A DNA stretch of 16,294 bases from Actinomycetota bacterium. Its GTDB lineage: Bacteria > Actinomycetota > Humimicrobiia > Humimicrobiales > Humimicrobiaceae. Under the pieces are notes generated by a model that saw only the letters and a list, made by a program, of their open reading frames with translations, had not been told where the DNA came from and did not search any database. Below, in pieces: positions 1 through 7,382 of the stretch (positions are counted from its first letter, which is position 1; every line of letters starts with the position of its first letter). Location of the stretch: positions 1-16,294 of the forward strand of contig JAGYOJ010000010.1 in assembly GCA_018399435.1 (NCBI GenBank). Direction: 5' to 3'. A program made the position numbers and the translations under genes.

Positions 1-12
1 TATAACTGCAGG

Positions 13-1389
13 CTAAGTGCCTGCAACCATTATATCTTCTACCAGCATTGAAGGGCTTCCAATATAGCCTGAAGATGGAATAAACTTAAGATCGTCTGCA
101 ACTTTCTTTATGTTTTTGCATAAATCAAGGAAATTGGTTGCAATTGTAACTTCTTTTACAGGTTCTGAGATATCCCCGTTTTTTATAAGTATCCCCTTAG
201 CGCCCACACTTATATCTCCGCTAATTGGGTTCACCCCTGAATGAAGGCCAATAATATCTACAACTAAAAACCCATTGCCGGCCTCTTTTATGATACTTTC
301 AGCACTTTTAACCCCCGGGTTAATATAAAAATTGGATATACCTACCGATGGAGTGGACCTGTAAGATGCCCTGTCCCCATTGCCTGTAGATTTAGTATTA
401 TCTTTTCTTGCGGTATAAATATTATGAAGGAAAGTTTTTAATACCCCATCTTTTACAACTGCAGTCTTTCCCTTATATACTCCTTCTCCATCAAAAGGCG
501 CTGTTGCCATGCCATTTTTTAATATTCCATTATCATAAATATCTATATTTGCAGTAAATATTTTCTCGCCCAATCTGCCTTTAAAAATAGACTTGCCCTT
601 CTGCACCGATTCAGCAGTTAGCGCATTTGCCATGACCCCAAGCAGCTGGGCTGCTACTAATGGGTCAAGTATTAAATTCATTTTTTTAGACCTTATTTTT
701 TTGCCTCCCAGCAAACTAACAGATCTCTCTGCCGCATTGGATGCTATATTATCTAAATTAATCTGGCCCAAATCCCTTCCAAAGCCAAAATAATCCCCGG
801 TGGAGGTATCTTTTTTTTGCTTTGCTATTGCGCTAACATACATAAAGCAGGTTGAAGCCCTGTAGCTGTCTAAAAATCCATTGGAATTAAGCAATGCAAT
901 TTCTGTAATATTATCCTGGTACATGACATTATTTATGCCCTTAATTCTTTTATCTTTTTGGATAGTTAGCTTTTCCAGTTTTTTAGTTGCATTTGTCTTA
1001 TCTTCAGGCTTGAATTTAAAATAATTCTTGCCAACAAGAAAATCATCATCTATTGATTTTTTACTATAAAGAAATTCTTTTTTTTCAGGCAATGCGTTTA
1101 GCTTTTCTCTTGAAGTAATTTTTGTATTTTCTATAGCGCTTTCTATGCAATTAAAAATGTTACTATCATCAAGAATGGAAGTATATGAATAGCCAATTGC
1201 CCTGTTTTTAAATACCCTTATGCCTATTCCTTTAGAATCAGATAATGAAAGTGAATCAATTTTTCCCTTAAATACTTCTATATCATTTTCTACCGAGCTA
1301 GATGCATAAACTTCATAATCATCTATATTCTTCTTTTCCAAGAATTTCGCTATACTTTTACATGTATTTAAAAGATTATTATCCTCCAT
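13..1389 (-). CDS. pmbA: TldE/PmbA-family metalloprotease subunit
   Basis: A 458-residue protein of the TldD/PmbA family, the usual length. In characterised bacteria TldE pairs with TldD to form a cytosolic heterodimer that degrades or trims peptides, for example microcin B17 leader removal. The sequence shows the family layout: an N-terminal half with the EVYASSS and SLSLSDSKGIGIRVF stretches, and a C-terminal half with glycine-rich segments around DGEGVYKGKTAV and ISGDISVGAKGILI, ending in VEDIMVAGT. No HExxxH motif is present, which separates the non-catalytic TldE from TldD. It starts with ATG 11 bases inside the end of tldD, with a strong GGAGG about 7 bases upstream, so the two are probably translationally coupled. 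It stops at TAG exactly where family members end, so TAG is a normal stop here. The substrate is not shown by the sequence. Confidence 0.92.
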   Translation of the reverse strand: MEDNNLLNTCKSIAKFLEKKNIDDYEVYASSSVENDIEVFKGKIDSLSLSDSKGIGIRVFKNRAIGYSYTSILDDSNIFNCIESAIENTKITSREKLNALPEKKEFLYSKKSIDDDFLVGKNYFKFKPEDKTNATKKLEKLTIQKDKRIKGINNVMYQDNITEIALLNSNGFLDSYRASTCFMYVSAIAKQKKDTSTGDYFGFGRDLGQINLDNIASNAAERSVSLLGGKKIRSKKMNLILDPLVAAQLLGVMANALTAESVQKGKSIFKGRLGEKIFTANIDIYDNGILKNGMATAPFDGEGVYKGKTAVVKDGVLKTFLHNIYTARKDNTKSTGNGDRASYRSTPSVGISNFYINPGVKSAESIIKEAGNGFLVVDIIGLHSGVNPISGDISVGAKGILIKNGDISEPVKEVTIATNFLDLCKNIKKVADDLKFIPSSGYIGSPSMLVEDIMVAGT

Positions 1390-2773
1390 TTACATCCTCC
1401 GTGCCTCCAACTGTCATTTTTGTTACCTTGATAGTAGGCTGGCCAACCTCATTGGCAATTGATTGCCCGTTTTTTCCGCAAAACCCCGGTGCAAAACCCA
1501 GGTCATTTCCAACTGCCTCAATTTTTTTAAGTACATTGGGCCCATTTCCTATTAAGGTAGCGCCCTTTATGGGATCACAAATTTTTCCGTTTTTAATAAT
1601 ATAGCCTTCGCTTACACCAAAAACAAAATCACCGGTAGCAGGGTCAACCTGGCCCCCTGCAAATTCCTTGGCATATATTCCCTTATCCACTGACCTTATA
1701 ATATCAGTGGGATCCTGTTTTCCCTTTTTAATATAAGTATTGCTCATCCTGGGATAAGGCATATATCTATAAGACTGCCTTCTTCCATTTCCAGTCTGGG
1801 CTGAATCAAGTTTTTTAGAAGATTTTAAATCAAAAAGGTAATTTATGAGATACCCATCTTCAATTAAAATAGTCTCCCCGCTACTGCAAGCTTCATCATC
1901 AAATTTATATGATCCCCAATGTCCTTCAAGGCTTGGGTCATCTACTGCCGTAACCATATTTGATGCAACTTTTTTATTTAATTTCCCTTTAAAGACAGAG
2001 GCGTCCTTTATTATTGCATCAGCTTCCAAGCCATGGCCACAGGCTTCATGGAAAATTACGCCCCCAAAAGCAGGGCCGATTACTACCGGCATCTCTCCTG
2101 CAGGGGCATTTATTGCATCAAGCATTTTAACTGCTATTTTAGAAGCATCTATTGCTACTTCTTCTGGAGTTTTTTGGCTAAACATTTCATATCCATAGGT
2201 TTTTGCATATGATTTATAGCCTGTCCTTATTTCCCCTTTTTTAGCAGCAATTACATTTACTGTTAAAATTACTTTAGCTGATTTTTCATAAGAGGAATTC
2301 CCAAATGAATTAGCAATAAATATTTCTTGCTGCAGGTCCGATATATTTGAAGTAACCTGGATTATATTCTTATTAAAATTTCTTGCAGTATTGTCAACTT
2401 CTGCAAGTATACCTCTTTTTTCTTCTAGCTTAATATCTTCCGGCTTTTTGGCTATATTGGCATATCTTCTTTTTGTTGTTTCTATCCCTATATCTTTGCC
2501 TGAATTATTGCTTCCTATAAAGCTGCTTAATATATTGGCAGACTCAAGCAATTTTTCTTTATTTGCTGAATCAACATAACCATAAAATGTAGAATCTCCA
2601 TCCCACAACCTTAAGCCGCATCCCAGGTCAAAACCGCTTGTGGAGCTTTCTATTTTTTTATCTTCTAGCCTTATGCTGTTATTTATCTTTTTTTGCAAAT
2701 AAATCTCAGCAAAATCCCCGCCATTTTTAAGCAAGGTTGCAATAATCTTATTGGCTAAACTGCTTTCAATCAT
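1379..2773 (-). CDS. tldD: TldD metalloprotease, catalytic subunit
   Basis: A 464-residue TldD-family zinc protease, the usual length. The zinc site is visible: HEACGH at residues 242-247 gives two His ligands and the catalytic Glu. The conserved Cys of the GFCGKNGQ segment, near residue 432, corresponds to the third ligand known in Escherichia coli TldD. Other family marks are IGPAFGGVIFHEACGHGLEAD, the GNGRRQSYRYMPYPRMSNT segment, and the C-terminal VGQPT and MTVGGT. The family acts as a TldD-TldE heterodimer that threads unstructured peptides into a closed chamber. The overlapping downstream gene is the TldE partner. The upstream neighbour is a YtxH protein 13 bases away, so all probably share a transcript. 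The ribosome site before the ATG at 2773 is weak (AGAAAAG), suggesting lower or coupled initiation. No small peptide substrate gene was seen beside it. Confidence 0.94.
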   Translation of the reverse strand: MIESSLANKIIATLLKNGGDFAEIYLQKKINNSIRLEDKKIESSTSGFDLGCGLRLWDGDSTFYGYVDSANKEKLLESANILSSFIGSNNSGKDIGIETTKRRYANIAKKPEDIKLEEKRGILAEVDNTARNFNKNIIQVTSNISDLQQEIFIANSFGNSSYEKSAKVILTVNVIAAKKGEIRTGYKSYAKTYGYEMFSQKTPEEVAIDASKIAVKMLDAINAPAGEMPVVIGPAFGGVIFHEACGHGLEADAIIKDASVFKGKLNKKVASNMVTAVDDPSLEGHWGSYKFDDEACSSGETILIEDGYLINYLFDLKSSKKLDSAQTGNGRRQSYRYMPYPRMSNTYIKKGKQDPTDIIRSVDKGIYAKEFAGGQVDPATGDFVFGVSEGYIIKNGKICDPIKGATLIGNGPNVLKKIEAVGNDLGFAPGFCGKNGQSIANEVGQPTIKVTKMTVGGTEDVNGG

Positions 2774-2786
2774 AAAACTTTTCTAT

Positions 2787-3161
2787 CTATGACATTTCCT
2801 CTTCCGCTTTTTGGGCTGCTTTCTTGCCTTCATTTACAACTTCATCCAATTTCCCGCTTATAGTATCAGCCGCTTTTTTTGCTTTCTCTTTTCCCTTTTT
2901 AACAAATTCTTCGCCTTTTGTTTTCATCTCGGATACTTTTTTACTGCTTTTATCAACAAAATCCCTTGTTTTCCCTGCCGCTGTATCAAAGCCTTTTTTG
3001 CCCTTGTCTGCAAACTCTTCACTTTTTTCCCTTATGTCCTGCCTCATTTCTTTACCAGATTTGGGAGCATAAAGCATTCCGATTATAGCTCCGATAAAAA
3101 GGCCAGAAAACAAAGATATAATAATTGGCAAAGCATTATCTGAACTTTTCCTATTTTCCAT
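2787..3161 (-). CDS. YtxH-domain membrane-anchored protein
   Basis: A 124-residue protein with one N-terminal membrane segment (about residues 11-31) that runs into the YtxH signature: a glycine-rich helix, then YAPKSGKEMR at 31-40. Residues 41-124 are Lys/Glu/Ala-rich and should form a long amphipathic helix or coiled coil with LEA-like spacing (for example VKKGKEKAKKAADTISGK). YtxH proteins are small general-stress or envelope-associated proteins of unclear molecular role. The start is well supported by GAGGAGG 5 bases before the ATG. The DUF948-like gene sits 9 bases upstream, a pairing seen often in low-GC bacteria and suggesting a shared envelope function. The link to TldD/TldE downstream is by position only. 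Confidence 0.8.
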   Translation of the reverse strand: MENRKSSDNALPIIISLFSGLFIGAIIGMLYAPKSGKEMRQDIREKSEEFADKGKKGFDTAAGKTRDFVDKSSKKVSEMKTKGEEFVKKGKEKAKKAADTISGKLDEVVNEGKKAAQKAEEEMS

Positions 3162-3170
3162 TTTTCCTCC

Positions 3171-3503
3171 TCATGATTTATTTTTTAAAAGATTTATAGT
3201 ATTAGAAAAAAAAGAGCTGTCGCCTTTTATTTTGTTAAACTTTTCTTTCACATTATTTATTTCTACAATTAACTTATCTGCCTTACCCTTTAGTTTAGAT
3301 GCATTTTCCATTTCTTTATTTAAACTATTGCTGGCTTTCTCCAATTTATCCACTGCAGGCATAACTTTTTTATTTATTCTGGCAGAAAACCCTTTTAATT
3401 TTTTAAAAAGCTTAAAAGACGGTATACCTATAATTATTACTATTACTGCCAAACTCCCAACAAATATTATAGTTGTAATGCCTACAATTTCCAATGGACT
3501 CAT
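3171..3503 (-). CDS. DUF948-like single-pass membrane protein
   Basis: A 110-residue protein with an N-terminal hydrophobic helix (about residues 5-28, rich in Ile and Val) followed by a charged helical tail of about 80 residues, rich in Lys, Asn and Glu with heptad-like leucines (KLEKASNSLNKEMENASKLKG). This matches the layout of DUF948 proteins, which are commonly encoded next to YtxH genes. I rest the family call more on layout and neighbour than on a firm motif. It would sit in the cytoplasmic membrane, with the coiled tail probably cytosolic. It is the first gene of the minus-strand cluster, with AAAGGGG about 6 bases before the ATG. The function is unknown. Confidence 0.6.
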   Translation of the reverse strand: MSPLEIVGITTIIFVGSLAVIVIIIGIPSFKLFKKLKGFSARINKKVMPAVDKLEKASNSLNKEMENASKLKGKADKLIVEINNVKEKFNKIKGDSSFFSNTINLLKNKS

Positions 3504-3524
3504 ATTTTTCCCCTTTTACTATAT

Positions 3525-3552
3525 ATTTTAATATCTTTTATTTAAAAAACAA
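3525..3552 (-). promoter_or_regulatory. Possible sigma-70-type promoter for the DUF948-YtxH-tldD-tldE cluster
   Basis: Read on the minus strand, TTGTTT (3552-3547), a 16-base spacer and TAAAAT (3530-3525) precede the DUF948-like gene. The -10 matches five of six consensus bases, the -35 only three. In AT-rich DNA such matches arise easily, so this rests mainly on its position in a divergent 103-base gap. Confidence 0.35.
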
Positions 3553-3569
3553 TGAATCTAATTTATAAT
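3541..3569 (+). promoter_or_regulatory. Possible sigma-70-type promoter for the lipoprotein gene
   Basis: A perfect TATAAT at 3564-3569 lies 17 bases after TTTAAA (3541-3546, four of six matches to TTGACA). Transcription would start near 3576, about 30 bases before the lipoprotein ATG, leaving a short leader that holds the GAGGA ribosome site. It overlaps the candidate promoter on the other strand. Confidence 0.45.
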
Positions 3570-3606
3570 AAACAAAATTAAAATATTAAGCGAGGATAAG
3601 TATACC

Positions 3607-4194
3607 ATGAAGCAATTAAAAAGATTAAATTTAATATTTTTTATTTCTTTAGCTTTTATAATTTCATTTACTTTTTTATCATGTAGCCCGGCAGTGCAGC
3701 AACAGGAAATCCAATTAGATGAAGAAGAAACATCTGAGGCAGCAACAGAAACTTCCGGTGAAACAGAAGAAGAAGAGATAATAGATGTCATAGAAGAAAA
3801 AGTTGATTACGAAACAGCTCAAGTTGCTGCAGAACTTGAAGGCTTTATTCCAGGCTATTTATGCACAAATAAGGATAATTACATAGAAATTGAAATTACA
3901 AATAATTCAGATTTTACCTGGAAAAAAGACGGGCAAAACATGGTAAGAATTGGATACCATTACTATTATAAGGATGGCGGGACTGAAAGCTATGATAACC
4001 CTACAAGGTCTTCTTTGCCTATAAATGTAGAGCCCGGCGAAACGGTAACCGTGGATGTCTTGGTAAATAATATTGAAGAAGAGGGCAATTATATATTAAG
4101 GATAGACCCGGTACTTGAGGGGCATTTCTGGTTTTCAAGCAAAGGCGTAGAAATGATTGAGGGAGAAACCTATTTTGGCCCTTGCATTGATTAA
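3607..4194 (+). CDS. Predicted lipoprotein with acidic linker and Ig-like C-terminal domain
   Basis: A 195-residue exported protein. Residues 1-25 form a signal peptide (basic start KQLKR, then a Phe/Ile/Leu core), followed by FLSC with Cys26 as probable lipidation site. The box is imperfect, with Phe at -3. Residues 30-70 are a Glu/Thr/Ser-rich acidic linker that would hold the domain off the membrane. Residues about 72-195 look like a compact beta domain: a buried Trp in NNSDFTW, then VRIGYHYYYKDG, a VEPGETVTVDV strand, GNYILRIDPVLEG and FWFSSKG. This resembles Ig-like domains found at the ends of bacterial surface proteins and some glycosyltransferases, a resemblance from memory and not a firm family call. 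Cys85 and Cys193 could form a disulfide. A GAGGA ribosome site precedes the ATG. It stands alone between two minus-strand clusters, and no ligand can be inferred. Confidence 0.75.
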   Translation: MKQLKRLNLIFFISLAFIISFTFLSCSPAVQQQEIQLDEEETSEAATETSGETEEEEIIDVIEEKVDYETAQVAAELEGFIPGYLCTNKDNYIEIEITNNSDFTWKKDGQNMVRIGYHYYYKDGGTESYDNPTRSSLPINVEPGETVTVDVLVNNIEEEGNYILRIDPVLEGHFWFSSKGVEMIEGETYFGPCID

Positions 4195-4236
4195 AAGATC
4201 ATATTAAGGCTAGTTCTTTTTAGGCTATTGGGCATG

Positions 4237-5664
4237 TTATTTCTTATAAGGAGGCTTGCTGCCAGGCTCTATTTTATTACTTTTCCTCTTAAGGCTATAA
4301 TATCCGTGCGCCCCAAAATAATCCCTCTGCTGTGCATTTATCTGTGCAGATAACATTATGGGCGATGACATCTGGCAGATATAATTATAAGCACTGCTTG
4401 TAGCTGGTACCGGCACTCCTGCCTTTTGGGCTATATGTATAAATTCAGCCATTTTAGCAATATTTTTTAAAATATAGCCTTTAAAATTTTTGCCAATAAT
4501 TAAATTTTCCAGACCAGGATTAGCCCCGTACGCGTCAGCTACCAGAGATAGCAATTTAGCCCTGATTATGCAGCCTGCCCTCCATATTTTAGCAATAGCA
4601 GCCATATCAAGTTCCCAATTATATTTTTTTTAAAGCCACAGACATTAATGCAAAGCCTTGTGCATAAGATGAAATTTTGGCAATATAGGCTGAAGCATGG
4701 GCAAGGTTTATAAAATCTTTTTTATCTAAAGCATTGCCAGCACTTTTTAATTTTAATTTTTTTGATATTTTTACCCTTATATCTTTATCTTGACTAGCAA
4801 TTCTTGAAAATACTGCGGATGCTATAGTAGGAATTGGAACCAAAAGCTCAAGCCCGCTTTTGACAGCCCAAGTTCCTGTTTTCTTCATTTTGACAATATC
4901 AGCAATCCCATTAATTAAAAACCTCTATTATCTTTCTTTTTTAAGCCTTTAGAAGTTATCCCTAATAGATATGAAACAAGAGGCTCAGAAGGATTATTCC
5001 ACTTTTCTAAAATATCTGCTATCTTTGCTACACTATACCCGAGCACATCCCTTAAAGCCCAAATGATTTCGCCAATAAGCTGCATCTCTGCATATTCTAT
5101 ACCATTGTGGGCCATCTTAACAAAATGCCCTGCACCGCCAGCTCCGATATATGATACGCAGGAAAGCCCGTCTTCTGCCCTGGCAGATATTTTTTTTAAC
5201 ATCTCTTCTATCAGCAGCTATGCTTCCTTTTGCCCACCAGCCATCATTGAAGGCCACAGCAATGCTCCCTTCTCTCCTCCTGAAATTCCTAAGCCTATAA
5301 AATATATTCCCTTATCCTTTAAATAACTGTTTCTCCTGTTGGTATGCTTAAAATAAGAATTTCCCCCATCAATTATGATATCTCCCTTTTCAAGCAGGGG
5401 GATTAATTTTCTTAAAATTAAATCAACTGCCTTTCCTGCTGGAACCAAAAGCATTATCTTCCGTGGCTTTTTAAGTGAAGAGATTAATTCCTTAAATGAG
5501 TAAGAGGGGGTAATATTTTTGCCTTTTGCCTTGCCTTTTATAAATTTTTGTGTTTTTTCTTTTTCCTTGTCGTAAACCGTAACAGAGTAACCCTTGGATT
5601 CAATATTTAAAGCAAGATTTTGCCCCATAATGCCTATTCCAATCAAACCCAGATTAGTGACCAT
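4237..5664 (-). pseudogene. gnd: 6-phosphogluconate dehydrogenase, broken by three lesions
   Basis: The full span (about 475 codons) aligns in order with 6-phosphogluconate dehydrogenase, the NADP-dependent oxidative decarboxylase of the pentose-phosphate pathway. Visible landmarks are GIGIMGQNLALN, DGGNSYF, GISGGEKGA, HFVKMAHNGIEY, EKWNN, YAQGF, KIWRAGCIIRA and QQRDYFGAH. Three lesions break it. A TAG at 5218-5220 sits where relatives have Tyr or Trp after GGQKEA. One T is missing from the coding-strand T5 run at 4917-4921, just after KKKDNRGF. One A is extra in the coding-strand A8 run at 4624-4631, before YNWELDMAAI. Beyond each lesion the homology resumes in the corrected frame. Several near-invariant residues have also changed: GPS to WPS, MPGG to MAGG, KGTGKW to KKTGTW. 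The GGAG ribosome site and ATG remain. The gene is probably a recent pseudogene. The two homopolymer shifts could be assembly errors, but the TAG is not that kind of error. Confidence 0.86.
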
Positions 5665-5692
5665 TAAGATCTCCGAATATTAAATGTTTATA

Positions 5693-6463
5693 TTACTTAG
5701 GCAAATTAGGCTTAAGGGCAAGCAAAGAATTTTCTACAAAAAGCTTTCCGCAAACCTTGTATTTATTAAGCTTAGAGCAAAACATTATATCTTCGCCTAA
5801 TCCAACTCCCCTAAGCGATCTGGCGCTTACAGATTTTTCTAAAGCTTTATTAATATTTTTTTCAGTTAAAAATGAATTTAATACTATTTTGCAGGTGTCA
5901 GTAAAATCAATATTTAAGCCTTTGGTTAAAAGCTTTTTTATAACCAGCCCAGCAACAAATACATCGTCAAAAGCTATCTTCCCTGCCTCGCCCGAACAAA
6001 TCAAAAGCAGATTATGGTTATTTTTTTTAGCCCTGTTTAACATACAATTTATTGTATAGTCCAGGTTAAGTAAGGATAATGCATAAGCAGCAATAGAATT
6101 TTTTGCCTTAAATAAGGATACAGTGCCATTTGTAGTTTTTATAATAGCAGTTTTATCTTTTATATTATCCAGTCTAGAAAGCTCCAGTGGTGAATTGCCA
6201 TAGTCAAAACCTTTGGGGGGATGCCCGCCTTCCTCTCCACATAAGATATAGCTTTTATTCCTTTTTTTTAGCTTTAAGGCATTGTCTTTAGAATCAGCTA
6301 CAAATATTTTATCTATGCCTTTTGCAAGCAAGGTAGTGATAGTAGATGTAGCCCTTATAACATCAATTACACCACAAACCGAATCTTTAATCCTGACGTT
6401 TAAGGTTTCCTCGCCTATCTCATTGCTTAACAAGACGTCTAATATCATCTTATTTCCATTCAA
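5693..6463 (-). CDS. ComB-family 2-phosphosulfolactate phosphatase-like protein
   Basis: A 256-residue ComB-family protein, near the usual length. Conserved blocks are DVIRATST (34-41), EEGGHPPKGFDYGNSP (77-92), TTNGT (110-114) and CSGEAGKIAFDD (156-167), which in ComB form the magnesium and phosphate site. Methanogen ComB removes phosphate from 2-phosphosulfolactate during coenzyme M synthesis. Homologues are common in bacteria that make no coenzyme M, and no comA, comC, comD or comE neighbour is seen, so the true substrate here is uncertain. The ATG at 6463 overlaps the end of purC by 14 bases. A second ATG at 6448, just past the purC stop, would remove five residues and fits the family's start at ILDV equally well. 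Either way translation is probably coupled to purC. The broken gnd follows 28 bases on. Confidence 0.83.
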   Translation of the reverse strand: MNGNKMILDVLLSNEIGEETLNVRIKDSVCGVIDVIRATSTITTLLAKGIDKIFVADSKDNALKLKKRNKSYILCGEEGGHPPKGFDYGNSPLELSRLDNIKDKTAIIKTTNGTVSLFKAKNSIAAYALSLLNLDYTINCMLNRAKKNNHNLLLICSGEAGKIAFDDVFVAGLVIKKLLTKGLNIDFTDTCKIVLNSFLTEKNINKALEKSVSARSLRGVGLGEDIMFCSKLNKYKVCGKLFVENSLLALKPNLPK

Positions 6464-7343
6464 ATTTTTTCCCTGTCAGAACCTCATATGCATTTATATA
6501 TCTTTGCGTGGTTTTTTCTATAACATCTTCTGGAAGCTCTGGAGGCTCAGAATTCCTATCCCAGTCCGTGCTTAAAAGATAATCCCTTACAAATTGCTTA
6601 TCAAAACTCTTCTGGGATTTCCCTGGCGCATACTCATCCAGTGGCCAGAACCTGGAGGAATCCGGGGTTAGCACCTCATCAACCAGTATGGTTTTATTTC
6701 CAACCAGGCCAAATTCAAATTTAGTGTCAGCAATTATTATGCCCTTTTTTAAGGCATAATCTGCAGCTTTTTTATATAGCTGAAGGCTCTTTTCCTTTAA
6801 GTAATCTACAACTTTTGCCCCAAATATTTTTTTTGCCTTATTTATAGTTATGGAAACATCATGCCCTGATATTTCCTTTGTTGTAGGCGTAAAAATTGGT
6901 TCAGGCAGCTTATCGCATAATTGCAGGTTTGGAGGCAGCTTTAGGTCTCCTATCATTCCTGTCTTTTTATAATCTTCCCAGCCAGAACCAGTGATATAGC
7001 CCCTTACGACACATTCTATTGGAAATATTTTAGCCCTTTTTACGATAACAGACCTTCCCTTCAGGCTATCCCTGTGTTTTTTTAAATATTTTGGAAACTT
7101 ATTAATATCAGTCTCTATTAAATGGTTATCTATTATATCTTCTAACATATTAAACCAGAATATTGAAATCTGGTTTAATATAATGCCTTTTAAAGGAATT
7201 AAAGATGGAAGAATGTAATCAAAAGCTGAAATTCTATCAGTAGTTACAATTAGAATCTCATTATTATTTGAAAACATTTCCCGAACTTTGCCGCTCTTTA
7301 TTTTTTCCATTCCTTCAATCTCTACATTGCTTATAACTTTCAT
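6450..7343 (-). CDS. purC: Phosphoribosylaminoimidazole-succinocarboxamide synthase (SAICAR synthetase)
   Basis: A 297-residue PurC, the longer form of the family. It joins CAIR and aspartate with ATP to give SAICAR in de novo purine synthesis, in the cytosol. Visible marks are SGKVREMF near residues 17-24, the first signature FPIECVVRGYITGSGW at 107-122, EISGHDVSI around 158-165, ADTKFEFG at 205-212 and DEVLTPDSSRFW at 222-233. The ATG at 7343 has GAGGGAG about 7 bases upstream. No other pur biosynthesis gene lies in the window. Its neighbours are glycerate kinase upstream (39-base gap) and the ComB-like gene downstream (overlapping). The operon also holds two purine salvage enzymes, so purine supply is a shared theme with them. 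Confidence 0.96.
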   Translation of the reverse strand: MKVISNVEIEGMEKIKSGKVREMFSNNNEILIVTTDRISAFDYILPSLIPLKGIILNQISIFWFNMLEDIIDNHLIETDINKFPKYLKKHRDSLKGRSVIVKRAKIFPIECVVRGYITGSGWEDYKKTGMIGDLKLPPNLQLCDKLPEPIFTPTTKEISGHDVSITINKAKKIFGAKVVDYLKEKSLQLYKKAADYALKKGIIIADTKFEFGLVGNKTILVDEVLTPDSSRFWPLDEYAPGKSQKSFDKQFVRDYLLSTDWDRNSEPPELPEDVIEKTTQRYINAYEVLTGKKFEWK

Positions 7344-7382
7344 AGTATTTCTCCCTCTAACTTAGATACATAAAAATCCTTA

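Noticed and set aside
593..793. Open frames on the plus strand opposite tldE, tldD, YtxH and DUF948-like genes (such as 593-793, 1302-1604, 1845-2198, 2824-3072)
   Set aside because: They are antisense to genes with clear family motifs, have low-complexity or Ser/Phe-rich translations and no ribosome sites.
3558..3791. Minus-strand open frame across the lipoprotein start
   Set aside because: It is the shadow of the acidic linker (Ser-rich because of Glu codons) and runs through the signal peptide region of a well-supported gene.
4195..4236. Terminator between the lipoprotein gene and the gnd pseudogene
   Set aside because: The 42-base gap has a direct repeat of AGGCTA but no hairpin with a T tract.
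4624..4631. Programmed frameshifting at the A8 run in gnd
   Set aside because: A slippery A run alone could allow it, but it would need a second matching event at 4917-4921 and readthrough of TAG, and conserved residues are also altered. Decay is simpler.
4619..5202. Three or four separate small genes within the gnd region, each with its own ATG
   Set aside because: Each piece matches a consecutive segment of one enzyme, and homology continues across each break in the corrected frame; the internal ATGs have no convincing ribosome sites.
5693..6463. Coenzyme M biosynthesis locus
   Set aside because: Only the ComB-family gene is present; the other pathway genes are not in the window and the family is widespread without coenzyme M.
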